Source of the DNA: Anaerostipes faecalis
Lineage (GTDB): Bacteria > Bacillota > Clostridia > Lachnospirales > Lachnospiraceae
DNA: 64,000 nucleotides
NCBI RefSeq assembly: GCF_018982945.1
Contig: NZ_JABRXE010000011.1
Coordinates: 1-64,000, forward strand
Direction of reading: 5' to 3'
In this document: positions 34,799 through 43,445 of the stretch, piece by piece
Layout of the letters: every line of letters begins with the position of its first letter
Position numbering within the stretch: position 1 is the first letter of the stretch
Program-made: the position numbers and the translations under genes
The notes under the pieces: generated by a model
What the model saw: only the letters and a program-made list of their open reading frames with translations
The model's database searches: none
What the model was told of the DNA's origin: nothing

Positions 34799-35680
34799 TT
34801 ATAAAATATCAATTGTAAAACTTAAAGCTTCATCTGCTTCAGGCTCTAATGTACGAATTCCACGTTTATGTTCAAAAATATCATCTTCATCTGTACATGT
34901 GGATGTTCCGCTCCATGGTTCAATGGCTACAAATGGACCATCATTGGCACTGGACCATACCCCGAGATAATCAAAATCTGGGAAGGTAACACAGATTCCT
35001 TTGTTCTGATCTTTGTGCTTTAAAGAAGCTTTTCTGGATTTTAACTGATCAAAAATCAATGCATCCTCATAGAATAATGAATGCTTTACAGGAAGTAGTG
35101 CAGAATCCTCCAGTACTGTTACACGATTACCATTATCAATCAATGCATCCTCATTTAATTTGGCACAGTGAGCTGTCTCCGGATATTCAAATTCCACAAC
35201 ATAGTCTTCAAAAGATTCTCCCTCTGAGATTGGACAATTAAAAGCAGGATGACCGCCAACACAGTATGGCATCACAACAGAATCGTGATTGATTACTTTA
35301 TGAGTAATTTTCACACCGGAACCTTCCAGCTCATAAATCATCTGTAATTCAAAGTCAAAAGGATACTGCTCCTTAGTTTCCTCATCTGCCCTTAAAGAAA
35401 AGACAGCCTTTGTATCTGTACTGGAAAGTAAAGCGAATTCTTTTTTTCTTGCTATTCCATGTCGTCCAAAAGAACAGGTCTTATCTCCGGAAACAGTTGC
35501 CTTCCCGTTTCTTAAACACCCAATAATCGGAAATAAAACCGGTGCCTGTCCGCTCCAGTAATCAGGGTTACCCTGCCATAAATATTCAGTACCGGCAGAA
35601 TCCTTTATGGAAATTATTTCTGCACCTAAAGACTTTAGGGTTACAGTTATAGACTGATTTGTCAGCTGAATTGTACTCAT
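34799..35680 (-). CDS. Aldose 1-epimerase family protein (LacX/galactose-mutarotase-like)
   Basis: It would interconvert anomers of a hexose or hexose phosphate. The fold is indicated by SLGAEIISIKD, WQGNPDYWSGQAPVLFPIIG, FGRHGIAR (catalytic-site His), VGGHPAFNCP (second His) and the late FVAIEPWSG with the catalytic-type Glu. 293 aa fits the LacX/YihR-like branch. Its ATG overlaps the stop of a 47-codon ORF (ATGA). The HAD phosphatase gene follows after 13 bases. Confidence 0.88.
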   Translation of the reverse strand: MSTIQLTNQSITVTLKSLGAEIISIKDSAGTEYLWQGNPDYWSGQAPVLFPIIGCLRNGKATVSGDKTCSFGRHGIARKKEFALLSSTDTKAVFSLRADEETKEQYPFDFELQMIYELEGSGVKITHKVINHDSVVMPYCVGGHPAFNCPISEGESFEDYVVEFEYPETAHCAKLNEDALIDNGNRVTVLEDSALLPVKHSLFYEDALIFDQLKSRKASLKHKDQNKGICVTFPDFDYLGVWSSANDGPFVAIEPWSGTSTCTDEDDIFEHKRGIRTLEPEADEALSFTIDIL

Positions 35681-35820
35681 ATATTTCCTCCATTCTTGAA
35701 CCTCTCATCATTCAAATGACGAGAATTTTTTAAACAGGCTTCTGATAAAGCCTTATTTACCAGGCTACTTCCGTTATACCAACGGTTAGTGTTCATTAGT
35801 TCTAAGCCGCTGAAAGCCAT
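35677..35820 (-). CDS. Possible 47-aa ORF coupled to the epimerase
   Basis: The frame runs from an ATG at 35820 (or a GTG two codons earlier, after AAAGGT) to a TGA that overlaps the epimerase ATG as ATGA. The peptide includes SGLELMNTNRWYNGSSLVNK and is not low-complexity. I recognise no family. It may be a leader peptide, a small real protein or the end of a lost gene. The same bases can form several hairpins, so an RNA role is also possible. Confidence 0.35.
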   Translation of the reverse strand: MAFSGLELMNTNRWYNGSSLVNKALSEACLKNSRHLNDERFKNGGNI

Positions 35821-35855
35821 TATCACTGGCTGACCTTTGATATAAGATAATAGAT
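35690..35855 (-). promoter_or_regulatory. Candidate structured leader of the epimerase operon
   Basis: Below a TATAAT at 35862-35867 (minus), the sequence can form successive stems: AGCCA/TGGCT, CCGTT/AACGG, AGGCTT/AAGCCT and CTCGTCAT/ATGATGAG, the last shortly before the GGAGG site. It matches no riboswitch class that I know. Confidence 0.35.
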
Positions 35856-35881
35856 GTATTTATTATAACATGTCACAAAAG

Positions 35882-35960
35882 AAAAATCATCGTACCCATA
35901 CAGTAAAAATCATCGTACCCGTTCCGAATCACAGTAAAAATCATCGTACCCGTTCCGAAA
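35882..35960. repeat. Three tandem copies of one arm of the palindromic element
   Basis: AAAAATCATCGTACCC begins at 35882, 35905 and 35936. The second and third copies continue GTTCCGAA. Only the third is followed by the full core. The copies are 23 and 31 bases apart, so this is not a CRISPR. Confidence 0.85.
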
Positions 35961-36014
35961 CGCTTCCCTCGCTTTGCTCAGTCCAGATGTTTCGTCAGGG
36001 TAAGATGATTTTTA
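35936..36014 (-). repeat. Palindromic interspersed element, copy 5
   Basis: The arms are AAAAATCATCGTACCCG...GAAAC and GTTTCGTCAGGGTAAGATGATTTTT, around the core in inverted orientation (CGCTTCCCTCGC, GCTCAGTCCAGATG). Compared with copies 2 and 4, AATCACC has become AATCATC on one side and GGTGATT has become GATGATT on the other, so pairing is kept. It lies downstream of the second Rpn gene and can act as its terminator. Confidence 0.88.
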
Positions 36015-36130
36015 TAGAATAAGAAACCTGTAGTGTATTGGGTTTCTCCTTCAAATTATTTTAAAATGACTTTTTTGTAGAGTGAGAAACCAATTGTGTG
36101 TCGGATTACTGTATGTTTCTTTCAAATTCT
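36001..36130. repeat. Degenerate direct repeat of the 3' end of the second Rpn gene
   Basis: The stretch 36063-36130, which includes the last codons of the gene, resembles 36001-36060: both contain TAGA(A/G)T(A/G)AGAAACC and end in TTCAAATT. It looks like a partial duplication that was later eroded. Confidence 0.5.
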
Positions 36131-37062
36131 TCTATGGAACTTGAACGGGCAGCGGTAAATAGCCATTGTTTTAGTTTCTTTTGGTCTGTTTCCTTCATGA
36201 TGATACGATTTAGATATTCAGGTACCTGTCCGGTATCAGCCAGTAGTCCTAGTATATCATCACGTCTTCCTTTTATGATTCCTATGGATTCTCCTTCAGC
36301 CCTTCCTTTTCTAATTCCTATGGATTCTCCTTCAACCCTTCCTTCTATCCTTCCTTTTTCTTTGATCTTTTGTACAACTTCGCACATAGTTACTTTTCCT
36401 CCTTTTGGAAAATTGAGTTTTAAAAACTCCTGGTCTCCTGCAAATACTGCCATGAATTTCATCATGGCATCTACATGTTTGATCTCCTGTTGGTTTCCTT
36501 CATAGTCGATGCCTTTTTTGCGTTTTACAAAATAGTCTGCTACGATTCCAAAATCACTTTGGAACATCTTCACCTGTTTTTCTTCCAGAAATGATATCTC
36601 AAATATCCTGACTGGATAATCATTCCACTGGTTTTTTAATTGGTCGTTGGCACAGATTCGTTCTTTTAGTGACCGGCTGTTTTTCCAGTGATGTCCTCCG
36701 AAATATAATACCAGGGTACAGACCGGATATGGTGGCTCCTTATGTTCTGATAGGAGCTGTCCGCGGTAGGATGCTCCATCGTATCCCATGACCCTTAATG
36801 CGATATCGTTATCTGTGGTCGTCTGGTTTTCTATCCCCAGAAGTGCATGGCGGATTTGATCCCGGACCCAGAATTTTGCGATATCTCTTTCTTGTTCATG
36901 GATAATGGAATCGTCTGCTTTGTAATGGGATATCACATTGGCTTGTACCAGTTCTTCCGGTTTTATTACTTGCCTGCCGTTATAGAGCAGGACATTGATG
37001 ATATCGGCAAAAACATCTTCATAATCCAGAAAAAGCTTTTCTATCTTGTCTTTTTCTCCCAT
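36106..37062 (-). CDS. Rpn-family recombination-promoting nuclease / putative transposase, second copy
   Basis: It is a close paralogue of 11866-12762; the first 240 residues align without gaps worth noting, including FADIINVLLYNGRQVIK and GIENQT. 318 aa against 298: the difference is a tandem 12-residue unit of the EGESIGI(R/I)KGR type in the C-terminal linker, encoded by a 36-base direct repeat. AAAGGAGG lies before the ATG. It is followed by a copy of the palindromic element and preceded by the same regulatory region as the first copy. The role is unknown; the family is linked to RecA-independent recombination in E. coli. Confidence 0.82.
   Translation of the reverse strand: MGEKDKIEKLFLDYEDVFADIINVLLYNGRQVIKPEELVQANVISHYKADDSIIHEQERDIAKFWVRDQIRHALLGIENQTTTDNDIALRVMGYDGASYRGQLLSEHKEPPYPVCTLVLYFGGHHWKNSRSLKERICANDQLKNQWNDYPVRIFEISFLEEKQVKMFQSDFGIVADYFVKRKKGIDYEGNQQEIKHVDAMMKFMAVFAGDQEFLKLNFPKGGKVTMCEVVQKIKEKGRIEGRVEGESIGIRKGRAEGESIGIIKGRRDDILGLLADTGQVPEYLNRIIMKETDQKKLKQWLFTAARSSSIEEFERNIQ
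36269..36340. repeat. 36-base tandem repeat inside the second Rpn gene
   Basis: Two copies, 36269-36304 and 36305-36340, differ at about four bases and encode 12 residues each. The first Rpn gene has only the short GRIEGR version here. Confidence 0.9.
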
Positions 37063-37318
37063 TTGTTCCTCCTTTTATTGTCTGGATATATCCAGGACAT
37101 GAGAAAAAGAGGATGCCATGTATATATCCTGTTGGTATTTCTGAAAATCCGGCGGATCTGCCGTATGAAAAAAATAGATGTGATTTCAGAAAGTGTTATT
37201 AGATATATACAGTTTACAATATTTTACATTTTCGTTCAAGATATTTATATTAGTTTCTATATATTTTATATGATATCAATTTATTGGAATATTTTCAATA
37301 CTTTTGAAGATATTTTTG
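37063..37318 (-). promoter_or_regulatory. Conserved upstream region of the second Rpn gene, with promoter
   Basis: It is homologous to 11621-11865. The promoter is TTGAAC (37234-37239), 17 bases, TAAACT (37211-37216). A perfect palindrome CTGGATATATCCAG lies in the leader just before the ribosome-binding site. The remaining 110 bases up to the radical SAM gene hold no gene. Confidence 0.6.
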
Positions 37319-37427
37319 TGACAAATCCCACAAGTCCCATTGCGGTCATCGGATGCTTTGTGTTAACCTTATATTACTTTGGGGAAATCTTATCATTTGC
37401 TGTTATATATATATTGAGGTTTGATTT

Positions 37428-38345
37428 ATGAATTGGCATGGAAAACGGTACTATTCTTTTGATAGTTTTTTAAAAAATACCTTTGGTGAGAAAATTTATA
37501 AAGTTTCGCTGGATGGAGGTTTTACCTGTCCTAATCGGGATGGTACTCTTGGTACCAATGGCTGTATTTTCTGCAGCCAAGGCGGCTCCGGAGATTTTGC
37601 ATCTGATGCCTCCCTGTCTGTCCATGAGCAGATTACACAGGGCATCTCTCTTTTGTCTAAAAAAGCTGAAACCTCTGGCTATATTGCTTATTTTCAGGCT
37701 TTTACCAACACCTATGGTCCTATTGATAAGCTTAGGAAGCTTTTTACAGAGGCCATTGATGATGAACGGATTGTTGCTCTTGCCATAGGCACACGTCCGG
37801 ATTGTCTGCCTCCGAAGGTTCTTGATCTATTGGAGGAATTGAATCGGAAAAAACCGGTTTTTGTGGAACTTGGGCTTCAGACGATTCACGAAAAGACTGC
37901 CGATTTTATTCGAAGAGGATATCCTTTGTCCTGCTTTGAACAGGCTGTTTTTGATCTTGCAAAGCGAAAGATCCTTACTGTTGTGCATTTGATTCTTGGA
38001 CTTCCTGGTGAAACAGATGATATGATGCTTGATTCCGTACGATACTTAAATAAATTACCGGTTCACGGTATTAAACTTTCCATGCTTCATGTACTGAAAT
38101 ATACGGATTTGGCAGATTTTTATAATAAAGAACCATTTCATATTTTTGAAATGGATGAATATGTACAACTTGTTTTAAAATGTATTGTAAATCTAAGAAA
38201 AGATATGGTCATTCACCGTCTCACCGGTGATGGTCCTAAAGACCTGCTGATTGCTCCCAAATGGAGCCTTCATAAAAGAAAAGTATTAAACGAAATCGCC
38301 CATCAGCTGAAAGTAAATAATCTGCATCAGGGCGACTTATTATAA
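37428..38345 (+). CDS. TIGR01212-family radical SAM protein (YhcC-like)
   Basis: It is a cytosolic radical SAM enzyme of unknown substrate. The cluster cysteines lie in TCPNRDGTLGTNGCIFC, a spaced CxnCxxC typical of this family. The GTRPDCLP and ELGLQTIHEKT blocks are family markers. 305 aa fits. It converges with the PAP2 gene with an 11-base gap. YhcC relatives are often seen near tRNA-modification or sporulation genes, but no functional link is visible here. Confidence 0.9.
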   Translation: MNWHGKRYYSFDSFLKNTFGEKIYKVSLDGGFTCPNRDGTLGTNGCIFCSQGGSGDFASDASLSVHEQITQGISLLSKKAETSGYIAYFQAFTNTYGPIDKLRKLFTEAIDDERIVALAIGTRPDCLPPKVLDLLEELNRKKPVFVELGLQTIHEKTADFIRRGYPLSCFEQAVFDLAKRKILTVVHLILGLPGETDDMMLDSVRYLNKLPVHGIKLSMLHVLKYTDLADFYNKEPFHIFEMDEYVQLVLKCIVNLRKDMVIHRLTGDGPKDLLIAPKWSLHKRKVLNEIAHQLKVNNLHQGDLL

Positions 38346-38356
38346 TATATTGTATT

Positions 38357-38875
38357 TTATAGCATAGATAACAGCCAGATGCTGAGAGTTGATAAGATAA
38401 TTCCTGAGATTGCTCCACATAACACATCCGTCAGAAAATGTACGAAAAAATAAACTCTGGTAAATCCAATCAGTGCTGCCCATATCAATGCCAGGATTCC
38501 TACAGGCAGACAGATTACACACAAAGTAACTGCACATGCAAAAGCAACTGCGGTATGACCGGAAGGAAAAGATGATCCACATGGTCGCTTAATCAGCAAT
38601 GGCACATGTTTGAATATATCACATGGACGTTTTCTCATAACCAGTGATTTTATAACCAGATTATTTACAATAGCTGTGATAATTAATACTTCCAGAAAAA
38701 GAATTCCGGAACTTCGTAAATGTGAAATCCCCAGCATACATAGTCCAATGAAAATCCAGATAGCTCCTGCATCTGCGGATTTTGTAATAAATAATAAAAC
38801 TCTGTTTCGTAACGGTGTTTTGTGTTTTTGGATTCCCATAGATGTACGTATATCAAATTGAACCATTGTATTCAT
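38357..38875 (-). CDS. PAP2-family membrane phosphatase
   Basis: It is probably an undecaprenyl-pyrophosphate or lipid phosphate phosphatase. Four to five membrane spans are seen. Motifs are KRPCD-type C1 (VMRKRPCD), C2 PSGH (SSFPSGHTAVAF) and C3 with TRVYFFVHFLTDV. The start is taken at the ATG at 38875, with AAGGAG ten bases upstream; a GTG three codons earlier is possible. 172 aa. Confidence 0.87.
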   Translation of the reverse strand: MNTMVQFDIRTSMGIQKHKTPLRNRVLLFITKSADAGAIWIFIGLCMLGISHLRSSGILFLEVLIITAIVNNLVIKSLVMRKRPCDIFKHVPLLIKRPCGSSFPSGHTAVAFACAVTLCVICLPVGILALIWAALIGFTRVYFFVHFLTDVLCGAISGIILSTLSIWLLSML

Positions 38876-39005
38876 TGCAATCACTCTCCTTTTGTCATTA
38901 TCATACCGTGTGATCTTTAAATCTATACAATGGTTCTGTTAAATTTCAAAAAAATCTTTTCAGTTTGTCTTTAGAACTGATTAATAGCAGCAAAAATAAC
39001 CAGTT

Positions 39006-39710
39006 TTATTCTATTATTCCTTTGATTGTCTCAAGCAAATCTTCCTCTGTATTTACTTCAATATCAGGAACAATTTCCCCATCCGGCATAGGACGCCTTC
39101 TGTGATTAAACCATATCACATGCCATCCAGCTTTTTTTGCTCCAACCACATCTACCTCAAAAGTATCCCCGATAAACCATGTATCTTGTTCATCAAGCTT
39201 CATAGCTTTCTGGACAGCCTTAAATGCTCTTTCATCCGGCTTGGTATATCCGATACCATCTGATATAAACATAGTCTCTTCCTGAAACCATTGATTCAAT
39301 CCAAGCTTTTTTATTTTTTTACCCTGGTTTGCAACAGTTCCATTGGTAAGAACTCCTGTAGTCACCTGATTTTTCACACAATAATCAAGTATCTTTGTGA
39401 TCTTTTCCGGCACATGTATATGATCCTGATAATAACGATATCTCTCTTCAAACTGTTTTGCTTTCTGCTTTTCTACCTGAAGTCCTGCATCTGCATAGGT
39501 TTTGATAATTCTATAGGCAAATTCATCTTCCTTAGGCAGCTTTCCTTTTCTGACCATATAAAAAGCTTCATCACTATATATTCGGGAAGCTTTAAACAGT
39601 TCCTCACAATCTGCATCTGTATCCTTTTGAAAAATTTCTTTATGAGCATGTTCAAAGGGTTCCATCAGATCATACAATGTATCATCCACATCAAAAATAA
39701 TATTACTCAT
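39006..39710 (-). CDS. HAD-superfamily hydrolase, subfamily IA (YjjG-like)
   Basis: Motif I IFDVDDTLYD at residue 4, motif II LTNGT, a lysine in the TKPDERAF block and motif IV FIGDTFEVDVVGA are present. YjjG-type enzymes remove phosphate from non-canonical pyrimidine nucleotides; the assignment to that activity is inferred. 234 aa. Its ATG directly follows the stop of the Cof-type gene (TAAATG). Confidence 0.85.
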   Translation of the reverse strand: MSNIIFDVDDTLYDLMEPFEHAHKEIFQKDTDADCEELFKASRIYSDEAFYMVRKGKLPKEDEFAYRIIKTYADAGLQVEKQKAKQFEERYRYYQDHIHVPEKITKILDYCVKNQVTTGVLTNGTVANQGKKIKKLGLNQWFQEETMFISDGIGYTKPDERAFKAVQKAMKLDEQDTWFIGDTFEVDVVGAKKAGWHVIWFNHRRRPMPDGEIVPDIEVNTEEDLLETIKGIIE

Positions 39711-40508
39711 TTAAATTAATCCTAATTTTTCCAAGGCCTGTGTTATTCCTTCTTCTTTTACAGTTCCTGTTACCATAGATGCCACTTCACCAACAGCATC
39801 ACTATGACGACCCATTGCAATTCCTGTTCCAACTGCCTGCATCATTTCCACATCATTATCTGCATCTCCAAATGCATAGCTGTCTTTCTTATCAATACCC
39901 AGCTTATTGATCAGTTCTGTAACTGCATCTCCCTTTGTGACACCTTTTAATGTGATGTCAAAGAAATTCTCTCTTACATGTTTTGCACATTCAAAGTCAT
40001 TAACAAATTCCTTTTTAAAGTCTTCAAACACATCCTGAGTCTTATAGTTTATTACCAGTTTTGTAATATGATGTTCTTTTTTTCTATATTTCCATGGAGC
40101 ATACCATCTGTCCGGAAGATTGAATAGTCGACAGAAATAAGAAAAGAATTCTGCATCATTATGAAGATAATAAGTTACATCCTGTGTATCCATCTGAATA
40201 ATCGTATCTCTTGGGAAATATTCATCAATTACTTTAAACAGTAATTCATCTGGAATAAATATATCACGGATGATTTCGCCTGCTACTTCTGTATAACTTC
40301 CATTACAGGTAATTGCACCCTGAAATTTATCAATATCAGCTTCCAGAAACCGTTTTGTACGTCCTGAACATAACATTGTTAAATATCCGTTTTCGTCAAG
40401 TTTCTTCAGGGATTCAACTGTTTTTGGAGTTGCTGTCTTAATTCTGTCTACTTCATCAACAGTTGTTCCATCATAATCAAAAAATACAACACCTTTATAT
40501 TGTTTCAT
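39711..40508 (-). CDS. Cof-type HAD-superfamily phosphatase
   Basis: Motif I is FFDYDGTTVDE at residue 9, with a Thr-Thr variant after the second Asp. The cap domain is C2B. Motif IV reads AFGDADNDVEMM. 265 aa. It lies 16 bases after gatB and just before the other HAD gene, so it is probably in the gatCAB transcript. The substrate is unknown. Confidence 0.86.
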   Translation of the reverse strand: MKQYKGVVFFDYDGTTVDEVDRIKTATPKTVESLKKLDENGYLTMLCSGRTKRFLEADIDKFQGAITCNGSYTEVAGEIIRDIFIPDELLFKVIDEYFPRDTIIQMDTQDVTYYLHNDAEFFSYFCRLFNLPDRWYAPWKYRKKEHHITKLVINYKTQDVFEDFKKEFVNDFECAKHVRENFFDITLKGVTKGDAVTELINKLGIDKKDSYAFGDADNDVEMMQAVGTGIAMGRHSDAVGEVASMVTGTVKEEGITQALEKLGLI

Positions 40509-40524
40509 AATTCCTCTTTTCTTT

Positions 40525-41964
40525 TTAAATTGATGCTAATATCTCGTTTAAAATTTTATTTACGATTCCAGGATCTGCTTTTCCTTGTGTTGCTTTCATT
40601 GTCTGTCCTACCAGGAATCCGATAGCTTTTTTCTTTCCTGCCTTATAATCTTCTACAGATTTTGGATTGTTTGCGACAATTTCTTCAATTGTCTTGCGAA
40701 GTGCACCTTCGTCATTCATGGATTTTAATCCATGTTCTTCTACATAGGCAGCCGGATCTATATTTTCTTTGAAAATCTTTTCAAAAACATCTTTTCCAAC
40801 TTTTCGATTGATTTCACTCTTCTTGATCATTTCAATGAGTTTTGCAAGATTTTCCGGTGCAAATGCCACATCATCAATATCCATTTCTGATTCATTGACA
40901 AGACGCATTGTCTCACCCATTAACCAGTTGGAAACCTCTTTTGGATCTGATCCCAATGCAATGGTTGCTTCAAACAGATCCGCAAGATGTTTTGAACCTG
41001 TAATAATATCAATATCATAATCAGGAAGATCATACTCTTCTTTGTATCTAACTTTCTTTTCATCACGGAATTCAGGCTGCGCCGCTTTGATCTGTGCAAT
41101 CCATTCATCACTGATTTCCACAGGAACCAGATCTGGATCTGGGAAATAACGATAATCCTGTGCATCTTCTTTGGAACGCATAGCATATGATGACCCTTTC
41201 GTATCATCCCATCGTCTGGTTTCCTGAACAACCTGCTCCCCGGATTCAATCAGATCAATCTGTCGGTTCATTTCCCCTTCAATGGCTCTGCTGATTGCCT
41301 TAAAGGAGTTTAAGTTCTTCATTTCCGTACGTGTTCCAAATTCCTCGGTACCGGCTTCACGAACAGAAAGGTTAACATCCGCTCTCATGGATCCTTCCTG
41401 GAGCTTACAGTCAGACGCACCAAGATACTGAATGATCAGACGTAATTTTTCAAGATAAGCGATAACCTCATCTGCACTGCGCATATCCGGTTCAGACACG
41501 ATTTCGATCAATGGCACACCAGAACGGTTAAAGTCTACTAAAGAATCTCCTGTCCATGGATCATGAATCAGTTTTCCTGCATCTTCTTCCATATGGATTT
41601 CATGAATACGGACATCCTTTTTCACTCCATCCACTTCAATCTCAACTTTACCATTTCTGCAGATTGGAAGATATAACTGAGAAATCTGATAGTTCTGCGG
41701 ATTATCAGGATAAAAATAGTTTTTACGGTCAAATTTACAATTCTGGGTAATATCACAGTTGGTAGCCAGTCCTACTGCTGTAGCATATTCTACAACCTGC
41801 TTGTTTAAAACCGGAAGTGAACCTGGCATTCCGGTACATACCGGACATGTATGGGTATTTGGTGCACCACCGAACTCTGTACTGCATCCACAGAAAATCT
41901 TTGTTTTTGTTGCTAATTCCACATGGACTTCCAGTCCAATGACTGTCTCATATTGTTTACTCAT
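40525..41964 (-). CDS. gatB: Aspartyl/glutamyl-tRNA amidotransferase subunit B
   Basis: It phosphorylates and amidates misacylated Glu-tRNA-Gln or Asp-tRNA-Asn, using ammonia from GatA. The N-terminal ETVIGLEVHVEL and CxC...C zinc-type segment (FCGCS, HTCPVC) are diagnostic. The C-terminal YqeY-like tail ends GQTMKATQGKADPG. 479 aa. Its ATG shares one base with the gatA stop (TAATG). Confidence 0.97.
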   Translation of the reverse strand: MSKQYETVIGLEVHVELATKTKIFCGCSTEFGGAPNTHTCPVCTGMPGSLPVLNKQVVEYATAVGLATNCDITQNCKFDRKNYFYPDNPQNYQISQLYLPICRNGKVEIEVDGVKKDVRIHEIHMEEDAGKLIHDPWTGDSLVDFNRSGVPLIEIVSEPDMRSADEVIAYLEKLRLIIQYLGASDCKLQEGSMRADVNLSVREAGTEEFGTRTEMKNLNSFKAISRAIEGEMNRQIDLIESGEQVVQETRRWDDTKGSSYAMRSKEDAQDYRYFPDPDLVPVEISDEWIAQIKAAQPEFRDEKKVRYKEEYDLPDYDIDIITGSKHLADLFEATIALGSDPKEVSNWLMGETMRLVNESEMDIDDVAFAPENLAKLIEMIKKSEINRKVGKDVFEKIFKENIDPAAYVEEHGLKSMNDEGALRKTIEEIVANNPKSVEDYKAGKKKAIGFLVGQTMKATQGKADPGIVNKILNEILASI

Positions 41965-43436
41965 TATCTGGCACCTCCTTTTGCAATTTCCGGAGCCTCA
42001 TATTCTCTGGTCTGTTCAAATGCATAGGCTGCACGAATTACATTTTTCTCCTTAAAACAGTCTCCGATGATCTGAAGTCCGATTGGCATTCCATGACTGT
42101 CTTTTCCGCATGGGAGGGACATTCCCGGAAGACCTGCCAGATTTACAGAAATTGTATAAATATCTCCTAAATACATCTTGATCGGATCACTTAAACTGTC
42201 TCCAAGTTTTGGAGCTGTTGTCGGTGCTACCGGTCCTAAAATAACATCATATTTTGCAAAAGCTTTATCAAATTCTTTTTTGATCAGGGCTTTTGTCCTT
42301 AGAGCTTTCAGATAATATGCATCATAATATCCTGAACTTAATACAAAGGATCCCAGCATGATACGACGTTTTACTTCCGGTCCGAATCCCTCGGAACGAG
42401 TCTTTTTGTACATATTATGAAGTCCTTCATAATCTTTGGCACGATATCCGTATTTTACTCCGTCGAAACGTGAAAGGTTGGAACTTGCCTCTGCTGATGC
42501 AATTACATAATAAGCAGGGATCGCATACTCTACCAGTCCAAGATCAAATTCTTCTACGATGGCACCTTTTTCTTCTAATTTTTTCGCTGCTGATAATACA
42601 GCATCTTTCACTTCAGGATCCAGTCCTTCTCCAAAATAGTCCTTTGGAATACCGATCTTCATTCCTTTTACATCGTCTACCAGTGCAGATGTAAAATCAT
42701 ATTCATCCAGTTTTACAGAAGTTGAGTCTTTTGGATCATGAGATGCAATAGCTTCCAGTAATGTAGCACAGTCTGTTACATCTTTCGCAATCGGTCCAAT
42801 CTGATCCAGAGAAGAACCATATGCAATCAATCCATAACGGGAAACTGTTCCGTATGTTGGTTTCATTCCTGTAACACCACAATAGGAAGATGGCTGACGA
42901 ATAGATCCACCTGTATCAGATCCAAGTGCCATAAAACATTCATTAGCTGCAACTGCGGCAGCAGATCCTCCTGAAGATCCACCAGGTACCTTATTTAGAT
43001 CCCATGGATTCTTTGTTACACCATAAGCTGATGTCTCAGTAGTACTTCCCATGGCAAATTCATCCATATTTGTCTTTCCAAGGAATACCACACCTTCTTT
43101 GATCAGATTCTCTATAGCCTGTGCAGAGTAAGTCGGTACAAAATTTTCCAGGATTTTTGAACTACAGGTAGTCTTATAACCTTTTGTACAGATATTGTCT
43201 TTGATTGCCATAGGAACACCGGCTAACGGACCTGTATAGGTTCCATCGTCGATTCCTTTCTGAACTTCTTCGGCTCTTTTCAAAGCACTTTCTTCGTCGT
43301 ATGAAACATAACCATGCACATCCGCATCCACGGTTTTGATCTGTTCCAGTACAGCCTTGGTTGCTTCTACAACCGTAATCTCTTTATCTTTAATCTTTTT
43401 GCCTAATTCCACGGCAGTTAAATCTAAAATACTCAT
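41964..43436 (-). CDS. gatA: Aspartyl/glutamyl-tRNA amidotransferase subunit A
   Basis: It is an amidase releasing ammonia from glutamine. The Ser-cisSer-Lys triad is visible: Lys in VPMAIKDNI, and the serines in the GGSSGGSAAAVAA and SDTGGSIRQPSS segments. 490 aa. It is preceded by gatC (nine-base gap) and overlaps gatB. Confidence 0.97.
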   Translation of the reverse strand: MSILDLTAVELGKKIKDKEITVVEATKAVLEQIKTVDADVHGYVSYDEESALKRAEEVQKGIDDGTYTGPLAGVPMAIKDNICTKGYKTTCSSKILENFVPTYSAQAIENLIKEGVVFLGKTNMDEFAMGSTTETSAYGVTKNPWDLNKVPGGSSGGSAAAVAANECFMALGSDTGGSIRQPSSYCGVTGMKPTYGTVSRYGLIAYGSSLDQIGPIAKDVTDCATLLEAIASHDPKDSTSVKLDEYDFTSALVDDVKGMKIGIPKDYFGEGLDPEVKDAVLSAAKKLEEKGAIVEEFDLGLVEYAIPAYYVIASAEASSNLSRFDGVKYGYRAKDYEGLHNMYKKTRSEGFGPEVKRRIMLGSFVLSSGYYDAYYLKALRTKALIKKEFDKAFAKYDVILGPVAPTTAPKLGDSLSDPIKMYLGDIYTISVNLAGLPGMSLPCGKDSHGMPIGLQIIGDCFKEKNVIRAAYAFEQTREYEAPEIAKGGAR

Positions 43437-43445
43437 TTCTGCCTC

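Noticed and set aside
35690-35855. Known riboswitch in the epimerase leader
   Set aside because: I compared it by eye with c-di-GMP, purine, THF, SAM, glycine, PRPP/guanidine and ydaO consensus cores and found no match, so I report it only as an unexplained leader.
35882-35960. CRISPR-like tandem repeat
   Set aside because: Only three copies, irregular spacing of 23 and 31 bases, no spacers of uniform length, and the repeat is an arm of a palindromic element.
36847-37431. 194-codon plus-strand open frame with hydrophobic C-terminus
   Set aside because: Its first third is antisense to the Rpn gene and the rest lies in AT-rich control DNA shared with the other Rpn copy, where the frame is not kept.
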